A DNA stretch of 64,000 nt from Rhizobium sp. SL86 (GTDB taxonomy: Bacteria; Pseudomonadota; Alphaproteobacteria; Rhizobiales; Rhizobiaceae), in NCBI RefSeq assembly GCF_026672545.1, contig NZ_JAPPRJ010000002.1, forward strand, positions 124,001 to 188,000, in the 5' to 3' direction. A model generated the notes under the pieces. The model searched no databases. It was not told the DNA's origin and worked only from the letters and a program-made list of their open reading frames with translations. Made by a program: the position numbers and the translations under genes. Shown here piece by piece: positions 53,894 through 63,805 of this stretch (its first letter is position 1; each line of letters opens with the position of its first letter).

Positions 53894-55021
53894 ATGACTT
53901 ACGATCTCGCCCATCTTCCCCTGCAGACCCTCCTTTCACCGCTCTCGCGCGCGCAGGGAGCGATTATCCGGCTTGATGAAAGGCTGGCGAGTTCTCCGGT
54001 CGGTGAGGGTTTTCTCCACAGAAGCCACTTCACCGATGCCTGTGCATCGCTTTGGGTGGATGGTGATCTCGCGCATCTCGAAGACCTTGTCCTGCACGAT
54101 GCCGGGCACGACATTCGAGCCCCGACCCATGAACTCACCATTGCTCGGGAAGTGCTCCGCACGCGTCGGCGCATCACCGCGCATCCACCGGACTGGGCCC
54201 TGACGCCCGCGGGGTTGCGTTCCCTCAAAGGCAGCGAGCGAAGCAGTGACGAGCCGCAGCTCGAGACCAAAGGCTTCTCCGAGGCTCCCATTGCCGACGA
54301 CCACGCACCAATGCACGAGACCGACGATGTCTCGGCGGATGATCCGCTCACCAAAGAACTTGCGGCCATGGATGCGCTTCTGGCCCATACCGAAGCGGTG
54401 ATGAAAGAGGCGCGGACCCTGGGGCGCACGCCGGATGAGGAGAAGGCTCCTCTCGTTTATGATCCTGAATGGGACGAAGAGGAGCGGATTGCGGAATGGC
54501 AGGCGGTCCTGCACCACACGGAAGACTATCCGCCCGTTCTCCAGGCGATCCTGCTGCTGGATGCCTGGAACGAAATCGGCGTTCTGCAGCACGCGCCGTG
54601 GATGGGTCGTCTGTTGTTCGGCGCGCTTTTGCGTCGATGCGGCGTCACGACCGGCGGGCACCTCACAACACTCAATCTCGGGCTGAAGGCCGTTGCGGTC
54701 GAACGGCGACGGCATCGTCAGCGCGACGTCCGCCTGATGGCGATGTTGCAGGGGCTGATCCTTGCCGGTGAGCAGGGGCTCAAGGAGCATGATCGTCTGC
54801 TATTGGCACGCAGGCTCATGGAACGGCGCCTCATCGGCCGGCGCACGACGTCACGCCTGCCGGAACTCATCGAACTTGTGATGTCGCGTCCACTCGTCTC
54901 GACGGGCATGATTGCCGACACGTTGAAGGTGACGCCCCGGGCGGCTCTCCGCATCGTGGAGGAACTGGGCCTGCGCGAATTGACGGGCAGGGGACGTTAC
55001 CGGGCCTGGGGCGTTCTCTAG
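53894..55021 (+). CDS. RHE_PE00001-family protein (DUF1612, helix-turn-helix)
   Basis: 375 residues. The N-half (MTYDLAHLPLQTLL, RLDERLASSPVGEGFLHRSHFTDACASLWVDGDLAHLEDLVLHDAG in part) and YPPVLQAILLLDAWNEIGVLQHAPWMGRLL are typical of the rhizobial DUF1612/RHE_PE00001 proteins found next to repABC. An acidic linker (about 115-190) separates two parts. The C-terminus has a helix-turn-helix (STGMIADTLKVTPRAALRIVEELGL). The role is unknown; DNA binding and plasmid maintenance are likely guesses. It ends convergently with the Lrp-type gene, sharing CTAG. Confidence 0.8.
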   Translation: MTYDLAHLPLQTLLSPLSRAQGAIIRLDERLASSPVGEGFLHRSHFTDACASLWVDGDLAHLEDLVLHDAGHDIRAPTHELTIAREVLRTRRRITAHPPDWALTPAGLRSLKGSERSSDEPQLETKGFSEAPIADDHAPMHETDDVSADDPLTKELAAMDALLAHTEAVMKEARTLGRTPDEEKAPLVYDPEWDEEERIAEWQAVLHHTEDYPPVLQAILLLDAWNEIGVLQHAPWMGRLLFGALLRRCGVTTGGHLTTLNLGLKAVAVERRRHRQRDVRLMAMLQGLILAGEQGLKEHDRLLLARRLMERRLIGRRTTSRLPELIELVMSRPLVSTGMIADTLKVTPRAALRIVEELGLRELTGRGRYRAWGVL

Positions 55022-55464
55022 ACGCTGCTCAGCAGAAGGCTGGTTTCGCTGTTCGAGACGCCTTCGATCATGCGGATGTCGCGCAAGACCCGGTCGAACT
55101 CTCCAAGACTGTCGGTGCGGATATGAGCCACCAGATCCCAGTTGCCGTTGGTGGTGTGCAGCGTATGGATTTCCGGCATGCCCCGTAGCTTGCGGATGAT
55201 GCGATCGGTCGATTTGCCGACCACCTCGATCATCATGATGGCGTTGACGCCGTCTTCGTCCAGGTCTGCCCGGACCCGAACGGTGAAGCCGACCAGGATG
55301 CCGGTTTCCATCAAACGGTCGAGGCGGTTCTGGATCGTGCCGCGGGCAACCCCCAGAACGTCGGAGAGCTTCGACAGCGAGGCGCGGCCATCGATGCGCA
55401 GATGGGCAATGATGCGTCTGTCGAGGTCATCCGGTCGATAGAGGCTGGTTTCGATCACTGTCAT
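55018..55464 (-). CDS. Lrp/AsnC-family transcriptional regulator
   Basis: 148 residues from the ATG at 55464; a start at 55494 is possible. An N-terminal winged helix (DDLDRRIIAHLRIDGRASLSKL, GVARGTIQNRLDRLMETGIL) leads to the RAM domain (GNWDLVAHIRT). It is divergent from the ornithine cyclodeaminase gene 127 bases away and so probably controls it in response to an amino acid such as ornithine or arginine. Confidence 0.9.
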   Translation of the reverse strand: MTVIETSLYRPDDLDRRIIAHLRIDGRASLSKLSDVLGVARGTIQNRLDRLMETGILVGFTVRVRADLDEDGVNAIMMIEVVGKSTDRIIRKLRGMPEIHTLHTTNGNWDLVAHIRTDSLGEFDRVLRDIRMIEGVSNSETSLLLSSV

Positions 55465-55590
55465 TTCGTCAATCCGTCCAATGCGGCTGTACATTCTGCC
55501 CAAGTTCCCGGTGGAAACAACACAGAATCGCGCCTTCATACCATTCGGTCGGGACGCTAGGCTGACGGTTTCAGACAAGAGGAGATCACC

Positions 55591-56640
55591 GTGCTGCACC
55601 CCCCGTCGCAAAAAGCGCTCGTTCCGTTTGTCAGCGTCGAGAACATGATGCGGCTTGTCCACCACATCGGGCTGGAGCAGATGCTACGGGAGCTGGCTGA
55701 TGAGATCGAGGCGGACTTCCGGCGTTGGGACAGTTTTGACAAGACGCCGAGGGTCGGGTCGCATTCCCGCGATGGCGTGATCGAGCTGATGCCGACGTCC
55801 GATGGCGAGGTTTATAGTTTCAAATACGTCAACGGTCATCCGAAGAACATGGCGAAGGGATTGCAGACCGTCACGGCCTTTGGGCTGCTTGCCGATGTCG
55901 CAACCGGTTATCCGGTACTCCTGACTGAAATGACGCTTCTGACGGCGCTTCGCACCGCCGCGACCTCGGCGATGGCTGCACGGCATCTGGCGCCGAAGGG
56001 CGCGCGAACCATGGCGATCATCGGCAACGGTGCGCAGTCGGAATTCCAGGCGCTCGCCATGAAGGCGGTGCTCGGAATCGATCATGTGCGGCTTTACGAT
56101 ATCGACAGCCGGGCGACGGATAAAGCCTGTCGAAACCTGACCGGGTTCGGCCTCAAGGTGACCCCCTGCCGGTCCGCCGAAAGCGCGATCGAAGGCTCGC
56201 AGATCATCACCACTTCAACCGCCGACAAACAGTACGCGACAATCCTGACGGACAACATGATCGGCGCGGGCGTGCATATCAACGCCATCGGCGGCGATTG
56301 CCCCGGCAAGACGGAACTGCATCCGGGTATCCTGGAGCGAGCCGACACCTTTGTCGAATATCCGCCGCAGACCTGGATCGAGGGCGAGATCCAGCAGATG
56401 CCGAAGACCTATCCGATCACGGAACTCTGGCAGGTGGTGACCGGTGTCGTCGGGGGACGCCGGGACGACCGCCAGATCACGCTGTTCGACAGCGTCGGTT
56501 TTGCGATCGAGGATTTTTCAGCCCTGCGCTACGTAAGGGCGCGGATCGCCGGCACGGATCTGTTTCAATGGCTCGACATCATCGCCGATCCGGACGATTC
56601 CCGCGACCTGTTCGGCATGCTGATGCGGGCGAAACCCTGA
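55591..56640 (+). CDS. ocd: Ornithine cyclodeaminase
   Basis: 349 residues from a GTG with AGGAG 8 bases upstream. The family motifs are MTLLTALRTAATSA, the NAD-binding IIGNGAQSEFQ and INAIGGDCPGKTEL with the catalytic Asp. It converts ornithine to proline and ammonia with NAD+, as in Agrobacterium opine and arginine catabolism. Length and end (DLFGML) are normal. Divergent from an Lrp/AsnC regulator. Related mu-crystallin-type enzymes act on other amino acids, but the GGDCPGK motif favours ornithine. Confidence 0.92.
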   Translation: MLHPPSQKALVPFVSVENMMRLVHHIGLEQMLRELADEIEADFRRWDSFDKTPRVGSHSRDGVIELMPTSDGEVYSFKYVNGHPKNMAKGLQTVTAFGLLADVATGYPVLLTEMTLLTALRTAATSAMAARHLAPKGARTMAIIGNGAQSEFQALAMKAVLGIDHVRLYDIDSRATDKACRNLTGFGLKVTPCRSAESAIEGSQIITTSTADKQYATILTDNMIGAGVHINAIGGDCPGKTELHPGILERADTFVEYPPQTWIEGEIQQMPKTYPITELWQVVTGVVGGRRDDRQITLFDSVGFAIEDFSALRYVRARIAGTDLFQWLDIIADPDDSRDLFGMLMRAKP

Positions 56641-56678
56641 GCCGCAGGATTAAAGAGTTCAGTCAGATCGACTTAGGC

Positions 56679-57749
56679 TCAACGGCTGGCAATCCGCGAG
56701 GGGCTCTGTTCCGACCAGCGGTGCCACTGCTCCTCATTGCCTGAAAAGACGTTGAGGTCGATCTTTTCGTCGACGCCCTGCGACAGGCCGGACCCGGAAT
56801 ATTGCCAGAAGATCCAGCGGCGACCCGGATAGACCTTGGACGGGTGGGCTGCCACGGAACGCAGCCAGAAGGGATAATCGAGGAAGGCGTTCTGCAGATT
56901 GTCCTTGTAGAAGTCCGGGGCGGTATAGATCACCGGCCGCTTGCCGTAATGCTTTTCGAGGATGTCCATGAAGACCTGCATCTTCTCGCGGATCTTGTCC
57001 GGCGAGAGGCGGCGCTTGCAGTCGGAGAGGTGATTGTATTCGACATCGATGACCGGCGGCAGGGCATCCGGATCATTCGGCACGTTGCGGATGAACCAGG
57101 CCGCCTGTTCGCTTGCCACCCGGCACCAGTAGAAGAAATGATAGGCGCCGCGCTTGACGCCGGCTTCCTTGGCGCGCCGCCAGTTGGTCTGGAACATCGG
57201 ATCGAGATGATCGCCGCCATCGGTCGCCTTGATATAGGCAAAGTTGGCGCCCTGCGTGCGCAGCTTCGGCCAGTCGATCTCACCCTGCCAGCGGGAGACA
57301 TCGACGCCGTGCACCGGGTGGTGCTGCGGCGTGATGCGGCCGAAATTGATCGGCTTGGCGTCGCGGAAACGCTGGCTGAACACGCGGCCGCGCTTGATGT
57401 TCGGATTGAAGTTTTCCGGCTGGCTCGGCATCATCATCGCGACCGGCCGGGCGCTGGGAAGCGGCATACCGTTCTGCGTGGTGTTCGTCTCGAAGGCCTG
57501 CGGATGCGGAGCGGAGCCCGCCCAGGCAAGCTCGTGTGCCTGCGGCGTTGGAACAGTCTCTTGTGCCTGTTGGGCTACCTGCGGCTGCGGCGTGACCTGT
57601 GCGATGGCGGCCGGCGGTGTGATCGGCGAAACGGCGTTGGTGATCTCCTGGGACGGAGCGATGTTCAGGGCTTCTTCCGGGCCGCTCGATCGGCAACCCG
57701 CCATGACAAGGCAGCCAAGGACGATGGGGAGGAGAAGTTTGTTACGCAT
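56679..57749 (-). CDS. GH25 lysozyme-like lipoprotein
   Basis: 356 residues from the ATG at 57749; GTG at 57755 is possible. The signal ends in lipobox VMAGC (Cys19), followed by a long Pro/Gln/Ala-rich linker (about 30-110). The GH25 domain starts at HGVDVSRWQGEIDW (Asp150) and has IDVEYN (Asp235, Glu237), the catalytic acidic residues, and KRGAYHFFYW. GH25 muramidases cut the glycan of peptidoglycan. As a lipoprotein it would act in the periplasm on the cell wall. It stands between ocd and the pca operon, with no partner. Confidence 0.88.
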   Translation of the reverse strand: MRNKLLLPIVLGCLVMAGCRSSGPEEALNIAPSQEITNAVSPITPPAAIAQVTPQPQVAQQAQETVPTPQAHELAWAGSAPHPQAFETNTTQNGMPLPSARPVAMMMPSQPENFNPNIKRGRVFSQRFRDAKPINFGRITPQHHPVHGVDVSRWQGEIDWPKLRTQGANFAYIKATDGGDHLDPMFQTNWRRAKEAGVKRGAYHFFYWCRVASEQAAWFIRNVPNDPDALPPVIDVEYNHLSDCKRRLSPDKIREKMQVFMDILEKHYGKRPVIYTAPDFYKDNLQNAFLDYPFWLRSVAAHPSKVYPGRRWIFWQYSGSGLSQGVDEKIDLNVFSGNEEQWHRWSEQSPSRIASR

Positions 57750-57933
57750 GAACACCGGTACTCAGTCAGCGGGACTTGGATGGCGAACGGCCACCTTGCG
57801 ACATTGCTAACAGAGCATTACCGGAAAAATCTAAATGCAAACTTTACCGCGACCGGGCATGACTGATCTTTTTAGCAGAATCTGAAATTTCCGCGCGCCC
57901 GGCAAATACGCGAGGAGGGGGAGCTCTTCGCCC

Positions 57934-58995
57934 TTATTCCGGGTCGCGCCCGATGGACTGGATCTTCGACAGAAGATCGCGCGAAAGCCGCAGCGATGCA
58001 CCGGTGGCAATGGTGATGGAGGGGAGCAGCATCCATTCGAGCGTCCAGGCGGCGCCGGAGCGCTCCTGTTCATGCACCAGGGACTGATGTATGCCGGAGA
58101 CCTGAACCGCATTGAAGCGGGCGAGCGACACAAGCGCTTCGGCAACCACCGGGTTCTGCTTGTGCGCCATCGCGGATGAACCGCCGCCGCCGGACAGAGT
58201 GATCTCGCCGCCCATCTGGGCGAGCAGCGCGACATCCTGGCCGATCTTGCCAAGGGAACCGCTGATCATCGAGAGGCAGTCAGCCACCTCGACGATCCGG
58301 TCGCGCTGGCTGTGCCATTGAGTGGCATCCGCAAGCCCCAGATGGGCCGCTAGCCGGGCGCGAACGGCCGCGCCCTTTTCAGGCAGTTTGTCGAGGTTCC
58401 CGGCCGCACCGCCGAACTGCACGGGTAATCCCTGTTGCATGAGCGCCGTCAGTCGCGCGTGATCACGCACGAGCGGGCTCGACCAGGAGGAAAGCCGGTC
58501 TGCGACGGTGATCGGGATCGCCGCCTGCATCCGGGTATGGCCCATCAGGCGGCGAGGGCCGAAATTCTGCTGCAGCCGGACGAACTCGCCTTGCAGATCG
58601 GCCAGCCGTGCCAGGAACAGGGCAACGACGCCCTTCAGCCGCAACATCAGGCTTGTGTCGATCACGTCTTGGCTGGTCGCACCAAAATGCACATGTTTTG
58701 CGTCATCACCACCAACGGCAGCGCGCAGCTGTTTCACCAGTTCCGCAGCCACGATGCCGTCCTTGGCAACGCCTTGCCTCAGGCCGGTCATATCCGGCCT
58801 GAAGTTTTGGCAGACGTCCGCGATACGGGTTGCCGCCGCGGACGGAATGACACCTTCTTCGGCTTCGGCGAGCGCAAGCGCCCGCTCGAAGGACAGCATG
58901 GCACGAATATCCGCCTGCGCGGCAAACAGGGCTGCCGTTTCCTCGTCGCCGAGGAGGCCGGACAGGTAGGGATGTTCGAAGGCGGATATGGTCAT
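57934..58995 (-). CDS. pcaB: 3-carboxy-cis,cis-muconate cycloisomerase
   Basis: 353 residues of the fumarase/aspartase superfamily. The signature loop GGGGSSAMAHKQNP holds the catalytic Ser; VHFGATSQDVIDTS and MGHTRMQAA are the other conserved segments. It closes beta-carboxymuconate to gamma-carboxymuconolactone. It is last in the pcaDCHGB operon, 6 bases after pcaG, and is shorter than the Pseudomonas enzyme (about 450) but typical of rhizobial PcaB. Confidence 0.93.
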   Translation of the reverse strand: MTISAFEHPYLSGLLGDEETAALFAAQADIRAMLSFERALALAEAEEGVIPSAAATRIADVCQNFRPDMTGLRQGVAKDGIVAAELVKQLRAAVGGDDAKHVHFGATSQDVIDTSLMLRLKGVVALFLARLADLQGEFVRLQQNFGPRRLMGHTRMQAAIPITVADRLSSWSSPLVRDHARLTALMQQGLPVQFGGAAGNLDKLPEKGAAVRARLAAHLGLADATQWHSQRDRIVEVADCLSMISGSLGKIGQDVALLAQMGGEITLSGGGGSSAMAHKQNPVVAEALVSLARFNAVQVSGIHQSLVHEQERSGAAWTLEWMLLPSITIATGASLRLSRDLLSKIQSIGRDPE

Positions 58996-59001
58996 GCCAG
59001 C

Positions 59002-59616
59002 TCAGATATCGAAAAAGACGGTTTCGTTTTCACCCTGAAGGTAGATATCGAAGGTCACGACATCACCTTCCCGCTTGCCGATCAGGGTGGGCACGCGGAC
59101 GCGATGCTCTATGCGGGCAAGCACCGGATCTTCTGCATTGGCCTCCTCTTCGTCGGAGAAGTACATGCGGGTCTGCAGGCCGATATTGATGCCGCGCGCG
59201 ACGATCCAGAGCGTCACATGCGGTGCCATCCAGCGGCCGGCATGCGGCACACGACCCGGCTTGATCGTCTCGAAGACGTATTCGCCGGTCGTCATGTCCG
59301 CCGGGCAACGGCCCCAGCCGAAGAAGTTCGGATCGGCCTTGCCGCGGGTTTCCGACGGGCTGTTGTAAAAGCCGTCGGCATCCGCCTGCCAGATCTCCAC
59401 CATGGCATCCCTCAGCGGGGTGCCGGATCCGTCGATCACCCGGCCCTTGATCGTGATGCGCTCGCCGCGCGTCTTCTCATTGTAGAGAGGGCCGGAGCCG
59501 AGGTCGGTCTCGTAGACGCCATGGATGCCGGTGAAGTTCGGCGTGCAGCCGATATGGACGTAAGGGCCCGCAGTTTGAGAGGGCGATTCCTTCAGGTAGT
59601 TCAGCGGTTGAACCAT
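59002..59616 (-). CDS. pcaG: Protocatechuate 3,4-dioxygenase alpha subunit
   Basis: 204 residues from the ATG at 59616 with GGAGG upstream; the upstream open frame overlaps pcaH. It begins NYLKESPSQTAGPYVHIG and has the intradiol-dioxygenase core (VEIWQADADGFYNSP, FFGWGRCPADM, APHVTLWIVARGINIGL). The alpha chain lacks the iron ligands and pairs with PcaH to open protocatechuate. The start lies 2 bases after the pcaH stop. Confidence 0.95.
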   Translation of the reverse strand: MVQPLNYLKESPSQTAGPYVHIGCTPNFTGIHGVYETDLGSGPLYNEKTRGERITIKGRVIDGSGTPLRDAMVEIWQADADGFYNSPSETRGKADPNFFGWGRCPADMTTGEYVFETIKPGRVPHAGRWMAPHVTLWIVARGINIGLQTRMYFSDEEEANAEDPVLARIEHRVRVPTLIGKREGDVVTFDIYLQGENETVFFDI

Positions 59617-59618
59617 GA

Positions 59619-60775
<1,157 letters not shown>

Positions 60776-60777
60776 GG

Positions 60778-61575
60778 TCATTCTCCGGGCAGGTTGTCGA
60801 TGAAAGTGCGAAGATGGGTGAGAAACAACGTCGGGGTCTCGACGCAGGGAATGTGGGCGGCACCCTCGATCACCTGGAACCGGCTGCCGGGAATAAGATC
60901 GGCCAGCGATTTCACAAGCTCCGGAGGCGTCGAACCGTCCTGATCTCCAACGAGGCAGAGGGAGGGCACACTGAGCGTTTCAGCGACATGCGTGAAATCC
61001 GCATCGCGAATGGCGGCGCATGTTCCGGCATAACCGAGTTTCGGCTGGCGCACGAGCATCGTGCAGTAGCCGCGGTAATCGGCATTGTCGTTGGTGCGGT
61101 AGGGCGGCGTGAACCAGCGCGACATGATCGGCTCGAGAATGCTCTCAATGCCGCCCTCCATCACGGCGTCGATGCGCGCCTTCCAGAATTCGGGGGTGCC
61201 GATCTTGTGGGCGGTATCGGCAAAAACGATGGCGCGCACCAGGTCCGGGCGATACTCGAAGAGGCTGAGCGCGATCAGGCCACCAACGGAGAGACCACAG
61301 ATGATGGCCTTTTTCAGCCCGTAATGATCGATGAGACCGGCAAGATCGCAGGAAAAATCTTCGATACTGTAGGGTGGGGTGCCGAGGTCCGAAAGGCCGT
61401 GGCCGCGCTTGTCGAAGGTCAGGACCGTGTAGTCGTTGGCCAAATCGGCAACCACCTGATCCCAGATCCGGCGGTCGGTGCCGAGCGAATTGATGAGGAC
61501 GACAGCGGGCTTGCCGGAGCCTTGACCATAGATGTCATGGCTCAGCACCACATCGCCAATGTGTGCAAATCTCAT
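60778..61575 (-). CDS. pcaD: 3-oxoadipate enol-lactonase
   Basis: 265 residues from the ATG at 61575 with GGAGGAG upstream. Alpha/beta-hydrolase with nucleophile Ser96 (CGLSVGGLIA), acid in LVGDQDGSTPPE and His in EGAAHIPCVE; the oxyanion strand is LINSLGTDRRIW. It hydrolyses beta-ketoadipate enol-lactone to beta-ketoadipate. First gene of pcaDCHGB, controlled by PcaQ from the divergent promoter. Confidence 0.95.
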   Translation of the reverse strand: MRFAHIGDVVLSHDIYGQGSGKPAVVLINSLGTDRRIWDQVVADLANDYTVLTFDKRGHGLSDLGTPPYSIEDFSCDLAGLIDHYGLKKAIICGLSVGGLIALSLFEYRPDLVRAIVFADTAHKIGTPEFWKARIDAVMEGGIESILEPIMSRWFTPPYRTNDNADYRGYCTMLVRQPKLGYAGTCAAIRDADFTHVAETLSVPSLCLVGDQDGSTPPELVKSLADLIPGSRFQVIEGAAHIPCVETPTLFLTHLRTFIDNLPGE

Positions 61576-61646
61576 GATGAACTCCTCCGCTACAGTTATT
61601 GCATCTCGAAAATGGTTAGGTAAAATGACATTTATAGCGTGTTGCA

Positions 61647-61662
61647 TTAACTGAGGGGTTAT
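61647..61662. promoter_or_regulatory. PcaQ binding site
   Basis: On the minus strand the 16 bases read ATAACC-CCTC-AGTTAA, one base from the PcaQ motif I remember from Ensifer meliloti (ATAACC-N4-GGTTAA). It lies 72 bases upstream of pcaD and only 6 before the pcaQ start, as expected for activation of pcaD and self-control of pcaQ. Confidence 0.7.
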
Positions 61663-61667
61663 GAATC

Positions 61668-62591
61668 TTGATCGGCTCCCGCGTAAAGTATCGGCACCTG
61701 CAGACCTTTGTTGAGGTGGCGAGGCAGGGGAGCGTGGTCAAGGCCGCCGACCATCTGAATATCAGCCAGCCGGCGGTGACAAAGACGATCCGCGAGCTGG
61801 AGGAGGTGCTGGGCGTTGTGCTGTTCGAGCGGGAAGGGCGCGGAATCCGCATTACCCGCCCCGGCGAGGTGTTCCTGCGCCATGCCGCTGCCTCGCTGAC
61901 GGCGTTGCGTCAGGGTATCGATTCCGTCTCGCAGGAACTGCTGGACAATGTGCCGCCGGTCAGGATCGGCGCGCTGCCGACGGTCTCGACGCGCATCATG
62001 CCGCGCGCGATGGCGCTTTTTCTGGAGGAACAGACCCGCAGCCGCATCAAGATCGTCACGGGTGAAAATTCGGTGCTGCTCGAACAGCTGCGGATGGGAG
62101 AGCTCGATCTCGTCGTCGGGCGGCTTGCGGCGCCGGAAAAGATGACCGGTTTTTCCTTCGAACATCTCTATTCGGAAAAAGTGCTGTTTGTGGTGCGCGC
62201 CGGCCATCCGCTGCTGGCCGGCGGCTCGGTGTTCAACGGCCTTGGCGACTATCCGGTGCTCATGCCGACGCGCGGTTCGATCATTCGTCCCTTTGTCGAA
62301 CAGTTTCTGATCGCCAATGGCGTGGCGGCCCTGCCAACACAAGTGGAAACGGTCTCCGATGCCTTCGGACGCGCCTTTGTCCGATCGAGCGACGCGATCT
62401 GGATCATCTCCAGCGGCGTCGTTGCCGGTGACATTGCCGATGGTGTGCTGGCGGCGCTTCCGATCGATACCAGCGAAACCAAGGGCCCGGTTGGGCTGAC
62501 GTTGCGCACCGATGCCCCGCCGTCGCTTCCCTTGTCGATCCTGATGCAGACGATCCGGCAGGCGGCATCAGAAACCATGATAGCCGGCTAA
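61668..62591 (+). CDS. pcaQ: LysR-type regulator PcaQ
   Basis: 307 residues from a TTG at 61668 with GAGGGG upstream; the ATG at 61661 is out of frame. The helix-turn-helix (HLQTFVEVARQGSVVKAADHLNISQPAVTKTIRELEE) is typical of LysR regulators, and REGRGIRITRPGEVFLRHA is close to known PcaQ. The C-terminal domain binds an inducer, beta-carboxymuconate or the lactone in known cases. Divergent from pcaD and activating it. Confidence 0.93.
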   Translation: MIGSRVKYRHLQTFVEVARQGSVVKAADHLNISQPAVTKTIRELEEVLGVVLFEREGRGIRITRPGEVFLRHAAASLTALRQGIDSVSQELLDNVPPVRIGALPTVSTRIMPRAMALFLEEQTRSRIKIVTGENSVLLEQLRMGELDLVVGRLAAPEKMTGFSFEHLYSEKVLFVVRAGHPLLAGGSVFNGLGDYPVLMPTRGSIIRPFVEQFLIANGVAALPTQVETVSDAFGRAFVRSSDAIWIISSGVVAGDIADGVLAALPIDTSETKGPVGLTLRTDAPPSLPLSILMQTIRQAASETMIAG

Positions 62592-62600
62592 TGGATTGTC

Positions 62601-63800
62601 TCAACGCTTGCGCTGTTCGAGGGCAAACAGCGCAAGGCCGAAGAGGCCGAGGCCAGCGCCCGATGCGGCCGTGCCGCTCCAGCCGCCCAGATGGTAGATC
62701 ACGGTGCCGAGCGTCGATCCGATAGCGCCACCGATAAAGGCAGAGGTCATGTAGATCGCGTTGAGCCGACCGCGCTTTTCCGGCGCAATCGCAAAGATGA
62801 TCCGCTGGCTGACGATCTGATTTGCCTGCACCGCGGCGTCGATGAGCACCGCGCAAAGGGCCGCGAGAACCAGTGCACCGGCCATGACCGCGTAACCGCT
62901 GACGGCAAAGAAGACGGCGATCCCGACCATGGCGATGGCGGAAAGTAGCGTTCCAAGACCGCGATCTGCCAGACGACCGACCACCGGTGCCGCCAAGGCG
63001 CCGCCGGCCCCTGCCAGGGCAAACAGACCGATCTGGTGCTGATTCAGCCCGAAATGCTCTGACAGTGCAAAGGGAATGGCCGTCCAGAACAGGTTGAAGG
63101 CGCAGAAGATGATCGCCTGGTAGGCGGAACGCCAGCGCAGCACGGGCGTATCGCGGATCAGATCCTTCATAGACGACAGGATCTGCGGATAGGTCATCGT
63201 CGTCTGGGGCATCTGCCGCGGCAGCATCACGGCGAGTGACAGGCCGATCACCGCCATCAATCCTGCCGAAAACAGGAACACCGCGCGCCAGCCAAAACTT
63301 GCTGCGACAAACAGGGACACCGGCCTTGCCAGCATGATGCCGGTCAGGACGGCGCCCATGACATTGCCGACCACCCGGCCGCGGCGATTGAGCGGCACGA
63401 GATGGGCGATCAGCGGGATCAGTACCTGCGCGCCGGTCGAACAGACGCCGATCAGGAAAGAGGCGATGAAGAAGGGAATGACCGCCGTTGCGGACGCCAT
63501 GCCGATCAGGCCAAGCAGGGTGATCGTCAGCGTGACGAGCACCAGCCGCTTGTTTTCCACCCGATCCGCGAGGGAAACCAGGAAGAACAGGCCGATGCCG
63601 TAACCGATCTGCGTTGTGCTGGTCAGCGCACCGGCGAAATCGGCATCGATTCCGAGTTCCGCCGCAATCTCCGCGACCAGAGGCTGGGCGTAGTAGATGT
63701 TGGCGACGAGGGCTCCCGCCGCCAACGCAATCGTGGTGATCAAGGCCGCGGAGGGACCTGCGGGGGAGCCATCGGTCACCCCTGGACGTTGATCGGTCAT
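62601..63800 (-). CDS. MFS transporter (DHA1-type)
   Basis: 399 residues with 12 helices. Loop 2-3 SLADRVENKRLVLV, central loop and RGRVVGNVMGAVLTGIMLARP (motif C region) define it as a DHA1 exporter similar to the partial MFS at the left end. It is convergent with pcaQ (9-base gap). It is not clearly an aromatic-acid importer (PcaK type), so its connection with the pca genes is positional only. Confidence 0.87.
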   Translation of the reverse strand: MTDQRPGVTDGSPAGPSAALITTIALAAGALVANIYYAQPLVAEIAAELGIDADFAGALTSTTQIGYGIGLFFLVSLADRVENKRLVLVTLTITLLGLIGMASATAVIPFFIASFLIGVCSTGAQVLIPLIAHLVPLNRRGRVVGNVMGAVLTGIMLARPVSLFVAASFGWRAVFLFSAGLMAVIGLSLAVMLPRQMPQTTMTYPQILSSMKDLIRDTPVLRWRSAYQAIIFCAFNLFWTAIPFALSEHFGLNQHQIGLFALAGAGGALAAPVVGRLADRGLGTLLSAIAMVGIAVFFAVSGYAVMAGALVLAALCAVLIDAAVQANQIVSQRIIFAIAPEKRGRLNAIYMTSAFIGGAIGSTLGTVIYHLGGWSGTAASGAGLGLFGLALFALEQRKR

Positions 63801-63805
63801 GCGGT

